DNA of 23,739 bases from JAGLQA01 sp023135565. GTDB lineage: Bacteria > Acidobacteriota > Aminicenantia > UBA2199. Below are positions 13,880-21,253 of this stretch, piece after piece. Under the pieces are notes generated by a model. The model was not told the DNA's origin. It saw nothing but the letters and a program-made list of their open reading frames with translations, and did no database searches. The first letter of the stretch is position 1. Every line of letters begins with the position of its first letter. The DNA lies in assembly GCA_030639305.1 (NCBI GenBank), contig DAOWCY010000110.1:1-23739 (forward strand), read 5' to 3'. The position numbers were made by a program, and so were the translations under genes.

Positions 13880-14689
13880 TCAATGACCTGCAAAAATACC
13901 CTCCATTTCTTCAGTGTACCGCCCTTTCGTTTTGAAAATAATCAAAGGTTCCAGGGTTACCTGAGATACTTCGTAATTTGTTAATTGTACCAGGAAACGT
14001 TCCGCTCTTCCATCTTTAAAAGAAAAAATTAAGCGCTTCTTGAAAATAAAAAAACCTGTCTCCCGGGCCAGACGCTCTAATTCGACAAAACGGGCGTAAG
14101 GAAAGATCAAATACAGGCTGCCTTGCGGCGCTAATAAAGAGTAAGAACCGGTTAGCAGAGTTTCGAGATTTAGTTTTGTTTCAAATTTTGCGTGCCGTAT
14201 TTCCCGGTTGGGACTTAAGCGGCCCCTGCCGGTTTTAAAAAAGGGGGGATTGGAAAATATGTGCTTAATCTCATTTATGCCTTCGGCGACCAGGGGGGCG
14301 TTTTTGAAAAATTGCCCCCCTGGACCCCCCAAAAAACTTTTGTTTAAATTAATATTATCGAGGGACATCGCTTCTTTGAAATCGGCTGAGAAAATCTTAA
14401 ACCTGTCCGAAAAACCGTTTTGCTCCGCGTTGAACCGGGCCAACCGGCTCAACTGTTCTTGAATCTCGAAACCGTATATAAAAGAGAATTTGTTTCGATA
14501 TAAGGCCAGCAGTCCGATGATCCCCGAACCTACGCCGATTTCTAAGGCTTTCTCGCCCGGAGCGAAAGGTAGAAAATCAGCCAGTACCGGCGCGTCTATG
14601 GAAAAACGATAGCCCTGTTTATGCTGGTAGACGATTACTTGTTTTTTGTAGAAGTAGTTTTGGGTTAGATTATCAAGTTTGTTATTCAT
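13880..14689 (-). CDS. trmN6: tRNA1(Val) adenine-37 N6-methyltransferase TrmN6 with repeat-derived insertion
   Basis: This is a YfiC/TrmN6-like enzyme that methylates N6 of A37 in tRNA1(Val). YQHKQGYRFSIDAPVLADF at the N-terminus is the family signature. The SAM loop is LEIGVGSGIIGLLA (49-62) and the catalytic N-P-P-F is at 147-150 (HIFSNPPFF). The protein has 269 residues against about 245 in E. coli. The excess is a 21-residue segment (117-137, KSFLGGPGGQFF onward) encoded by a copy of the dispersed hairpin repeat, placed just before the NPPF strand. ATG 14689 is preferred over 14728 because the upstream 13 codons are repeat DNA. The nearest SD (GGAGG) lies about 13 bases upstream, inside that repeat. 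Folding with the insertion is plausible but unproven. Confidence 0.85.
   Translation of the reverse strand: MNNKLDNLTQNYFYKKQVIVYQHKQGYRFSIDAPVLADFLPFAPGEKALEIGVGSGIIGLLALYRNKFSFIYGFEIQEQLSRLARFNAEQNGFSDRFKIFSADFKEAMSLDNINLNKSFLGGPGGQFFKNAPLVAEGINEIKHIFSNPPFFKTGRGRLSPNREIRHAKFETKLNLETLLTGSYSLLAPQGSLYLIFPYARFVELERLARETGFFIFKKRLIFSFKDGRAERFLVQLTNYEVSQVTLEPLIIFKTKGRYTEEMEGIFAGH
14279..14341 (-). repeat. Dispersed hairpin repeat inserted in frame within trmN6
   Basis: On the minus strand this reads AAAAGTTTTTTGGGGGGTCC at one end and CTGGTCGCCGAAGGC at the other, the same ends as the intergenic copy at 22020-22077. Between them CCAGGGGGGC and GCCCCCCTGG form a perfect 10-bp stem (plus coordinates 14290-14299 and 14314-14323). 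Its length is 63 bases, a multiple of three, with no stop in the used frame. Confidence 0.8.
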
Positions 14690-14856
14690 TATTTTATTTT
14701 GCCTCCGGCAGGGGGGCGGCGCACCCACCCTATAAGCCGTTGCGCGGCAGGGGCCAACGATGGCCGTTTATTAAGTAGACAAGCGTATCGCTCATAAAAA
14801 GTTTTGATCAAACTTTTTTAAAAGTTTGGCCCCCGGCAGGGCCGCCGGAGGCAAGT
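14690..14856. repeat. Intergenic composite repeat between cinA and trmN6
   Basis: About 14796-14853 is a plus-strand copy: AAAAGTTTTGATCAAACTTT, then TAAAAGTTTGGCCCCCGGCA, then GGGCCGCCGGAGGCA. Two mutually exclusive stems can form around AAACTTT (AAAGTTT-N5-AAACTTT or AAACTTTT-TT-AAAAGTTT). A degenerate minus-strand end (TGCCTCCGGCAG) is at 14699-14710. No gene is seen. Confidence 0.7.
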
Positions 14857-16104
14857 TCATTTGTCATCCAGGTTCTTGAAATAATTTTTTATCAAATTAA
14901 ACACTTCGTTGATCGTCCTAACTTTTATAGTCTTTCGCTCACCGGGAAACACTTTGTGAATCCCCTGTTCTACGCCTGCCGCGCTGAGATGCATGAAAAC
15001 CAACCCCACCGGCTTTCCATCCACGGAGCCGCCGGGCCCGGCAATTCCCGTCACCGACACGGCAATGTCCGCACCGGTTAAAGCCCTAACTCCGGCAGCC
15101 ATCTCCCGGGCCGTTTCCCGGGAAACTGCGCCATGCTTAATCAATGTATGCTCTTCTACTTTTAGTATTTTTTGTTTTAGCTCGTTGGAATAGGCAACCA
15201 CGCCTCCTAAAAAAACTTCGGAACTACCCGGCACATCGGTAATGCGATTCCCTATCCCGCCACCGGTGCAGCTTTCAGCAGTACAAAGGGTTAAGCCCCT
15301 GCGTTTCGACTCTTTGACGATAAACTCCTCGAAAGCGATATCTTCTTCGGTTATCAAAAAATCCGCCAGCCCGGTTTTTATTTTTTCCGCCACCGCATCG
15401 GTTTCTACCTGCGCTTCTTCCACCGATTTCTTGGACCGGCCCAGCAGGTGCACTTCGATCAATCCCGGCGCAGCCAGGATGGTGGCCCGGACATTACGAT
15501 ATTTGCCGTAAATATCGGCGATCTGCGCATCCACCTCCGATTCGGTGATGCCGCCGAACTTGAAACATCTCTTATAAATAAAAAAGTTCGACAGCGGGGC
15601 TATCTTCTCAACGAAAACCTTATCGAACATGGGCTTCATTTCCCGGGGCGGTCCCGGCAGCAGGAGCAATCTGCAGGGTTCTTCGTCGATATATTGTCCC
15701 GGCGCGGTGCCCAGCGGGTTGGGCAGAACCTGCGCTCCTTTGATAACAAAAGCCTGCCGGGTATTGATATCCGCCATTTTCAGGCCTCTTTTCCTGAACT
15801 TCAGCCTGATATCTTCTACGATTTCTTCTTTAAAAAGGAGTTCTTTTTTCAGGGCATTGGCAGCCGCCTCCCTGGTTAGATCGTCTTCCGTCGGGCCGAG
15901 TCCGCCGGTGACTACCACTAATTGTGCTCTTTTGCAGGCGTTTTTTATCACCCAGGTCAAATTTTCTAAGTCGTCGCCCACCACCATTTTCATATTCATC
16001 AGGATGCCCCTCTCCATAAGTTTTCGGGCCACATAGAGAGAGTTGGTATCCACCCTGTCTTTATCTAACAGTTCGCTACCCACAGCTATAAAAATCGCTC
16101 GCAT
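14857..16104 (-). CDS. cinA: CinA-family protein (MoaB-like domain + NMN deamidase domain)
   Basis: This is a full-length 415-residue CinA. The N-terminal MoCF/COG1058 domain shows VGSELLDKDRVDTNS (7-21) and VVVTGGLGPTEDDLTREA (63-80), plus LLPGPPREMKPMF; in CinA it acts as an ADP-ribose pyrophosphatase. The C-terminal PncC domain has LCTAESCTGGGIGNRI with the catalytic serine, GGVVAYSNELKQKIL, GAVSRETAREMA and VTGIAGPGG; it hydrolyses nicotinamide mononucleotide to nicotinate mononucleotide, recycling pyridine nucleotides. ATG 16104 follows GGAGG by only about five bases. That SD sits in GGGGCCGGAGG, which resembles the end of the dispersed repeat. Linkage to competence is historical and not implied here. 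Confidence 0.92.
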   Translation of the reverse strand: MRAIFIAVGSELLDKDRVDTNSLYVARKLMERGILMNMKMVVGDDLENLTWVIKNACKRAQLVVVTGGLGPTEDDLTREAAANALKKELLFKEEIVEDIRLKFRKRGLKMADINTRQAFVIKGAQVLPNPLGTAPGQYIDEEPCRLLLLPGPPREMKPMFDKVFVEKIAPLSNFFIYKRCFKFGGITESEVDAQIADIYGKYRNVRATILAAPGLIEVHLLGRSKKSVEEAQVETDAVAEKIKTGLADFLITEEDIAFEEFIVKESKRRGLTLCTAESCTGGGIGNRITDVPGSSEVFLGGVVAYSNELKQKILKVEEHTLIKHGAVSRETAREMAAGVRALTGADIAVSVTGIAGPGGSVDGKPVGLVFMHLSAAGVEQGIHKVFPGERKTIKVRTINEVFNLIKNYFKNLDDK

Positions 16105-16184
16105 AAAACCTCCGGCCCCGCCCGCGGCGGAACATCATTCAGCTTTCGGCATTCGGCAAGACTTAATCATCAGCCTTACAGTTC

Positions 16185-16208
16185 TTTTTCAAGACAAAGC
16201 TTGAAAAA
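16185..16208. promoter_or_regulatory. Inverted repeat 1 (TTTTTCAAG-N6-CTTGAAAAA) upstream of the STAND gene
   Basis: TTTTTCAAG (16185-16193) and CTTGAAAAA (16200-16208) are perfectly complementary around a 6-base spacer. The inner seven bases of each arm are identical to those of the second inverted repeat at 16445-16464, with the same spacer length. It is a candidate protein-binding site or hairpin. No T-run follows, so it is not a terminator. Confidence 0.45.
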
Positions 16209-16352
16209 AGCCACCTGCGGTGGGAAATCGAAATAAGTACAATATATTGTTATTACCGCCATGTAGTGGCACAGGTTAAATAGATACCGCATAATGCAGA
16301 AAAAATCAAGTCCCAGGGCCCTATCTTTCGGAAAATTGTAGTAAAATGGGAC

Positions 16353-16381
16353 TTTACATTTTGTTTTTGTTTGTGTACACT
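16353..16381 (+). promoter_or_regulatory. Candidate promoter of the STAND nuclease gene
   Basis: TTTACA (16353-16358), 17 bases, then TACACT (16376-16381): five of six and four of six matches. It would give a leader of about 115 bases that contains the second inverted repeat. Confidence 0.45.
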
Positions 16382-16438
16382 ATGCCATTACATGGCGATC
16401 GAGAGCGACATGTTTTAATTTTGAGTTCTCGCCGTTAG

Positions 16439-16470
16439 GTGTTCTTTCAAGTTTAGTCTTGAAAAAACAC
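16439..16470. promoter_or_regulatory. Inverted repeat 2 / leader hairpin upstream of the STAND gene
   Basis: GTGTT-C-TTTCAAG (16439-16451) pairs with CTTGAAA-A-AACAC (16458-16470): twelve base pairs with one mismatch and a 6-base loop (TTTAGT). It lies about 17 bases before the AAAGGAA ribosome-binding site at about 16488, inside the predicted leader. The core TTTCAAG-N6-CTTGAAA matches inverted repeat 1. It could act as an operator or an mRNA hairpin. Confidence 0.5.
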
Positions 16471-16502
16471 TATGAATTAAAGTACCGAAAGGAACCCGAT
16501 AG

Positions 16503-19500
16503 ATGGTAGATATTTCTAATTTTAGCCTCGACATACTTAGAGAAGACAGGACGCTGGATTTAGACGAAAATTTCCAATCGGCGGATGCTTTCCAGCGCTT
16601 GTGCCATGAGCTGCTCAGCCACCGGCTTAGAAAAAACGACAAACTCAAAATCGACAAACTCATTCCTTTTACCACTAATGGGCCGGACGGCGCGATCGAT
16701 TCTTACGGTTACATCGACAGCCGGAACACTTTGATAGTCGAATGCAAAAAGAATGAAAATTTAGATGCCGCGAAAAAGGAAGTTAAAAAACTAAGTAAAA
16801 AGCTGCATGCAAATTTGAGCAAACCGAATGCCGCAAACACACGGTACGGCCCCTGGTTTAGCACGGCACTAAAAAAATATATCTACTGCGTTTCCTGCAC
16901 TTTGAAAAACGCTGCTGAATACGAAAATTTGAAAAGTTGGGTGCGGGAGATGATCGACAGTCTCAGCGGTATCGAGGTCTTAGCTCATTTAAAAGAGCTT
17001 GAAGTAGAGATATACGCTTGGAACGAATTAAGAGATTTTTTAACCGCCAGTCCTTTCCATTACCACAGGTGGGTAAAAGAGAGAATACCGGGTTGTGAAT
17101 CTTTAATAGGGTATATAAATCCGAAGCGGCTGCGTTACAAAGCTTACCTGTACAGCGCAAAATTACCGTATATCAGCCGTGACGAATACAAAAAAAACAA
17201 CCCCGCCGCAGTCGACCTGATTACCGAAACCGGTATCCTGGAACAACTGCTGGACCTGGATATTTACGATGGCTACGTCATCTACGGCGAAGGAGGTATC
17301 GGCAAGACGCGGTTGATGTTGGAGTTGGGATTAAGGGCGGAGGAGAAGGAGTGGACGGTATTTAAAGTCACCAGCCAATTAGAGAGCCTATCTCACCTGG
17401 AATCCTATTTAAAGCCGGGGCATAATTACCTGCTGATTTTCGATTACATCGAGGAGAATCCACTGTTTACTTCGGACATTATCGAGAAACTGGAATCAAT
17501 CGCCCCCCATGCCAATGTAAAGGTAATAGGGAATTGCCGGAGAAGCTACATCGACAGATCTGATTTCAAGGATTCTCCCGATTTCATGAAAACCGACCTG
17601 ACGTTAACGAGCAAAGAAGATGAGACTGCATATAAAAACGATACCGTAAAAAAAATATTAGGCGAGATAAGCCGTTTTTTTAAGGTTGAAGAGGAATTTT
17701 ATAGATTAAGACCTGCCTATGCTGTTTTTCTCCGTTTCCTTAATGAAAAATATAAAAAAAAAAGTTCCTTTGCCGACTTTAAAAATTTCGATTCTTTCAG
17801 GGGGTGGTTAAAGAGAAGGTTGACGTTAACTTTCGATGAGGATAGTTTCGACGATCTGCAAAAAGAGATTTTTTATTTATTCACGGCGCTGCCTGCTCAA
17901 GGAGAAATTACCGAAAAGCTATGCGCCCGGTATAAGGATCAAATAACCGACTTGAAAAAAGACGGCTGGCTGGAAGACGATGAAGATAATCGGTCCAGGG
18001 GCGAAGAATTTAAAAATGAACTGCGGGTAATCCATGACACCCTGGCAGAAGAAATATTGACGTTCAGGTTGGAAAAGTACGCCCCTGTATTATCTGCATT
18101 AAAAGCTGAGATTAAGAATATATTTGATTTTGCCCTGGAATTCGATTGTTTCGAAAACTGTTTCCGGGTTTTTGACCGGGCAGTGGATTGGCAGGGCTTT
18201 GCAGGTAAAAAAGACATTTTCTATGATATATTTTCCGGGATTATCCGGGAGAAGCCTGAATTGTGCGGCAGTGGCGACCAGTTTATCACCACCTCGCTGC
18301 TGGAAGAAGATGCGGCTGTAGAGCTTTTGGTAGAAAATTTTTCTTTCTTTAAAGACAGGATAGAAAGTTTCGGTTTCGGCTTGAAGTTAAGCCTGAAGAT
18401 GAAAAATTTATCGAAGCAAGAGATCGGTCCGGGAGTAAAAGAGAACACCCGGAAACTTTTAGACGCCTGGATTTTTGCCAACCGGGATTTTTTCAAAAGC
18501 AGTTATATTTCAGTGAGGGTGTTATCATCTTTTTTGTTGTTTTTCGGTTTAGAGGAAAGGTTTGGGGAAGAAAAGGAGAAAGCCCCGGTTTATGTAAATA
18601 AGTGGTTGAATCGATACGGTCACAGGTTGGAAGCGAGCTTTGTTATTAAATCCTGGTTGGCTGCTGGGGGTGAAATTGATTTAGTGCGGAGTTATGTAAG
18701 TCCCTGGTTGAAAAAATTCCCCTTGGAAATAGAGACCGAATTTGTAATTAAATCCTGGTTGGATGCTGGGGGCGAAAAAGAGATAGTCCGGGAATATGTA
18801 ACTCCCTGGTTGAAAGAATTCCCCCTAAAGATGGAGACCAGCTTTGTTATTAAATCCTGGTTGAATGCTGGGGGCGAAAAAGAGATAGTCCGGGACTATG
18901 TAACTCCCTGGTTGAAAGAATTTCCCCTAAAGATGGAGACCAGATTTGTTATTCAATCCTGGTTGGCTGCTGGGGGCGAAAAAGAGATAGTCCGGGACTA
19001 TGTAACTCCCTGGTTGAAAGAATTCCCCCTGGAAGAAGAAAAGACCAGCTTTGTTATTAAATCCTGGTTGGATGCGGGGGGCGAAAAAGAGATAGTCCGG
19101 GAATATGTAAGTCCCTGGTTGAAAGAATTCCCCCTAAAGATGGAGACCAGCTTTGTAATTCAATCCTGGTTGGATGCTGGGGGCGAAAAAGAGATAGTCC
19201 GGGACTATGTAAGTCCCTGGTTGAAAGAATTCCCCCTAAAAATGGAGACCAGCTTTGTTATTAAATCCTGGTTGGATGCGGGGGGCGAAAAAGAGATAGT
19301 CCGGGAATATGTAAGCCCCTGGTTGAAAGAATTCCCCCTAAAGATGGAGACCAGCTTTGTAATTCAATCCTGGTTGGATGCTGGGGGCGAAAAAGAGATA
19401 GTCCGGGAATATGTAACTCCCTGGTTGAAAGAATTCCCCCTAAAGATGGAGACCAGCTTTGTTATTCAATCCTGGTTGGATGCCGGGGGTGAAAAAGAGA

Positions 19501-20357
19501 TAGTCCGGGAATATGTAACTCCCTGGCTGGAAGAATTCCCCCTGGAAGAAGAAAACACCAGCTTTGTGATAAGATGTTGGTTGGATGCCGGAGGAGAGCC
19601 GGAGGTAGTAGAGAAATTTGTGACCCGGTGGCTCGAGAAATATCAAAACAGTTTTGAAGCCAGTTACGTGATTAAATCTTGGATCAAGCGCACCAACGAT
19701 ATCGGCCCCATCAAAGAATTTGCCCACCACTGGCTGCTCCTTTTTAAAGACGACCGGCAGGCAGATTTTGTAATCAAACGATTCTGCCGTTTCCCGGGCA
19801 TCCCCCAGGACGTCCTGGACGCGGCCATACACTGGTGCCAAAAATACCCGGATAACAGCGAAGAACTCTATACACTATCCTACCTGAGCAGGCATCATAT
19901 AAACAACGAAAAATTTGCCGCCCCCTGGCTCATCGACTTGCTCACAAAATGGCTAAGCCGGGAAAAATTGAGCAACCACGATATAAGAAATTTAGAAGTT
20001 ATTATGTTAAATATCTCAAAAAATAAAGAATTCTCCCGCTCCGCTGCCGTTGTAGAACTAATAAAAAAATGGTTTCTTTCCCCCCACAGCTTCCGCCCTT
20101 TTACCCTGCATGGAGGGTATGTTTTTTTACAGCGCCGGTGGAATTTCGCAAAATACAGTTCCCTGATTACAGCAGGGCTGGTGGACTGCGAAAAAGATGA
20201 GGATAAGATAAAAAAATTCTTAAATTGGGTTAACAAATGGCAGCCGGGAAACAAAAAAAGCATAAAAAGAAACATCGAGACATTAGAAAAAAACTTGCCG
20301 CAGTACAACCATCTCTGGGAATTGGTGCGCTTCGACAGCAGCGCAGACGAACTTTGA
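16503..20357 (+). CDS. PD-(D/E)xK nuclease - STAND NTPase - WL-repeat protein, Avs-like defence sensor
   Basis: This 1284-residue protein has three parts. Residues about 25-185 form an Mrr/Cap4-like nuclease: GPDGAID (60-66) and IVECKK (78-83) supply the Asp, Glu80 and Lys82 of a PD-(D/E)xK site. Residues about 235-560 form a STAND-type P-loop NTPase with Walker A GEGGIGKT (262-269) and Walker B LLIFDYIE (Asp314), followed by a winged-helix-like region. Residues about 699-1109 are twelve 34-35-residue helical repeats (P-W-L-K-E-F-P, then S-F-V-I-K-S-W-L-D-A-G-G-E). This is the layout of antiviral STAND (Avs) proteins, in which the repeats sense a phage protein and the NTPase oligomerises to switch on the nuclease. 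ATG 16503 follows AAAGGAA by about nine bases. It lies next to vapBC, consistent with a defence island. The target is unknown, and function is inferred from architecture. Confidence 0.75.
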   Translation: MVDISNFSLDILREDRTLDLDENFQSADAFQRLCHELLSHRLRKNDKLKIDKLIPFTTNGPDGAIDSYGYIDSRNTLIVECKKNENLDAAKKEVKKLSKKLHANLSKPNAANTRYGPWFSTALKKYIYCVSCTLKNAAEYENLKSWVREMIDSLSGIEVLAHLKELEVEIYAWNELRDFLTASPFHYHRWVKERIPGCESLIGYINPKRLRYKAYLYSAKLPYISRDEYKKNNPAAVDLITETGILEQLLDLDIYDGYVIYGEGGIGKTRLMLELGLRAEEKEWTVFKVTSQLESLSHLESYLKPGHNYLLIFDYIEENPLFTSDIIEKLESIAPHANVKVIGNCRRSYIDRSDFKDSPDFMKTDLTLTSKEDETAYKNDTVKKILGEISRFFKVEEEFYRLRPAYAVFLRFLNEKYKKKSSFADFKNFDSFRGWLKRRLTLTFDEDSFDDLQKEIFYLFTALPAQGEITEKLCARYKDQITDLKKDGWLEDDEDNRSRGEEFKNELRVIHDTLAEEILTFRLEKYAPVLSALKAEIKNIFDFALEFDCFENCFRVFDRAVDWQGFAGKKDIFYDIFSGIIREKPELCGSGDQFITTSLLEEDAAVELLVENFSFFKDRIESFGFGLKLSLKMKNLSKQEIGPGVKENTRKLLDAWIFANRDFFKSSYISVRVLSSFLLFFGLEERFGEEKEKAPVYVNKWLNRYGHRLEASFVIKSWLAAGGEIDLVRSYVSPWLKKFPLEIETEFVIKSWLDAGGEKEIVREYVTPWLKEFPLKMETSFVIKSWLNAGGEKEIVRDYVTPWLKEFPLKMETRFVIQSWLAAGGEKEIVRDYVTPWLKEFPLEEEKTSFVIKSWLDAGGEKEIVREYVSPWLKEFPLKMETSFVIQSWLDAGGEKEIVRDYVSPWLKEFPLKMETSFVIKSWLDAGGEKEIVREYVSPWLKEFPLKMETSFVIQSWLDAGGEKEIVREYVTPWLKEFPLKMETSFVIQSWLDAGGEKEIVREYVTPWLEEFPLEEENTSFVIRCWLDAGGEPEVVEKFVTRWLEKYQNSFEASYVIKSWIKRTNDIGPIKEFAHHWLLLFKDDRQADFVIKRFCRFPGIPQDVLDAAIHWCQKYPDNSEELYTLSYLSRHHINNEKFAAPWLIDLLTKWLSREKLSNHDIRNLEVIMLNISKNKEFSRSAAVVELIKKWFLSPHSFRPFTLHGGYVFLQRRWNFAKYSSLITAGLVDCEKDEDKIKKFLNWVNKWQPGNKKSIKRNIETLEKNLPQYNHLWELVRFDSSADEL
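18597..19829 (+). repeat. Tandem 102/105-bp repeats encoding the WL-repeat domain
   Basis: Twelve units start at 18597, 18699, 18801, 18903, 19005, 19110, 19212, 19314, 19416, 19518, 19623 and 19725. Units 2-10 are close to each other in DNA, and units 3-9 differ by only a few bases. Units 1, 11 and 12 have diverged at protein level. Units 5 and 10 are 105 bp, with an extra codon in L-E-E-E-x-T-S. Units 5/7 and 6/8 are alternately most alike (GATGCGGGGGGC with ATTAAA against GATGCTGGGGGC with ATTCAA), so a two-unit, roughly 204-bp block was duplicated. All changes keep the frame. Confidence 0.9.
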
Positions 20358-20446
20358 CCCGCTAAAATCCCCATCACGAAATTGCGGGGATAGTGGGCGC
20401 AAAGGCGCAAAAAAATGGACGCATCTAAACCGGTAAACCCCTTTTT

Positions 20447-20829
20447 TTAGAAATAAAACCTTTCCTCTTCTGCCAATATAGTATTAAGTTTCTTGTCGAG
20501 AGACCAAATCTTGGCGTGATGTTTCCTCGCTGCCAGTACTATTGCGCAGTCAATAAGCCCGATGCCTTTAGAGGAAAGCTTATTTTTTGAAGAATACTTG
20601 CCCGCTTCTAACCACAGATTCTGCTGAGTACCTTTGGGAAGATTTTTCCAATATTCCATCAAGACATCGACTTCACGCTGGCTTTTAGCGCCCTGTAGTA
20701 ATTCTCCAAAGACACACTCAACTGCTAAAATTTCTCGCTCTTCCAGTAATTTATTTTTTTTACTTTTGGGGTATATTTCGGGTTTTGTTTTAGGAATTCG
20801 ATCCAGATAGATGTGTCGAGAACAATCAT
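20447..20829 (-). pseudogene. vapC: VapC-type PIN-domain toxin, frameshifted
   Basis: This is a PIN-domain ribonuclease toxin. Reading from ATG 20829 gives MIVLDTSIWIEFLKQN; the frame then breaks near 20776-20784 at AAAACCCGAAAT. In the frame two bases on it resumes as PEIYPKSKK, LLEEREILAVECVFGELLQGA and continues to TAA 20447. All four acidic PIN residues are present across the two frames: D5, E in AVECVFGE, D in GIGLIDCAIV and D in WSLDKKL. A single lost base (probably one C in CCC) explains the break. It is either a genuine inactivating mutation or a sequencing/assembly error. The ATG overlaps the antitoxin stop (ATGA), as is normal for vapBC. Confidence 0.75.
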
Positions 20830-21041
20830 CTCTTACGGTTTAATGAACGAACAGCTTGCGACGAAAAATTCCCGGAAAATTCAAGCGGTTCCCTTTCAAC
20901 TCTATTATTCAGTTCTTTTATTTTTCGCAAAGAAAGCCATTCTTCAAGCGCGAAAGCCAGGGATTCATCAAGATTTCCCCTTCCGGCATAATACTGCACT
21001 TCATCAACTAATCTGTCAGGTAAAGATGCTCTAACTTCCAT
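20826..21041 (-). CDS. vapB: VapB-type antitoxin
   Basis: This 71-residue antitoxin lies upstream of and overlaps vapC. It starts MEVRASLPDRLVDEVQYYAG, a ribbon-helix-helix-like N-terminus for operator binding, continues DESLAFALEEWLSLRKIKEL, and has a C-terminal tail of the kind that wraps the toxin. ATG 21041 has no SD, but a promoter sits so that transcription would begin at this A (see 21048-21076). An in-frame ATG at 21116 would add 25 residues overlapping the promoter and fits the family poorly. With vapC frameshifted, the antitoxin gene may persist as an orphan. Confidence 0.68.
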   Translation of the reverse strand: MEVRASLPDRLVDEVQYYAGRGNLDESLAFALEEWLSLRKIKELNNRVEREPLEFSGNFSSQAVRSLNRKR

Positions 21042-21047
21042 ACCATA

Positions 21048-21076
21048 AAGATACGATAGATTATTTGATTTGTCAA
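21048..21076 (-). promoter_or_regulatory. Promoter giving a predicted leaderless vapB transcript
   Basis: On the minus strand TTGACA (21071-21076), 17 bases, then TATCTT (21048-21053, four of six). The A of the vapB ATG is the seventh base after the -10 box, the usual initiation distance. An AAAGGAGG further upstream lies outside this transcript. Confidence 0.5.
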
Positions 21077-21116
21077 CCGCTGTTGGAATTAAAATCCCCT
21101 CCTTTTTCGCTTCCAA

Positions 21117-21253
21117 CCGGCTGGCGGGGGCTTTCGGGGTGATGCGGCGGGGCTTACAAGCGACTATCTATAGTTGTTTGATAAACCTATTGGAAATTAT
21201 CCGGCGGCGCTGTTTCGATAAGCAGCCCCTTATAGGCTCCCCGTGCCACGGGG
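21117..21253. other. Short gap with degenerate repeat pieces
   Basis: No gene is seen. On the minus strand, GGGGAGCCTATAAGGGGCTG (about 21221-21241) resembles GGGGAGCCTATTAGCGGCTT in the composite repeat near 23557, so this is a decayed copy. Confidence 0.4.

Noticed and set aside
18597..19829. Regular ~102-bp direct repeats that could be mistaken for a CRISPR-like or satellite array
   Set aside because: There are no unique spacers, the period is a multiple of three, and one open frame runs through all units with conserved W-L and G-G residues. They are protein-coding repeats.
19440..19841. Antisense 133-codon frame across the repeat array
   Set aside because: It is the mirror of a repetitive coding region, has no SD, and its peptide merely repeats the periodicity of the sense strand.
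20363..20396. ATCCCC...GGGGAT inverted pair after the STAND gene as a terminator
   Set aside because: The stem is only six base pairs with a 13-base loop and no T-run on either strand, so it is too weak to call.
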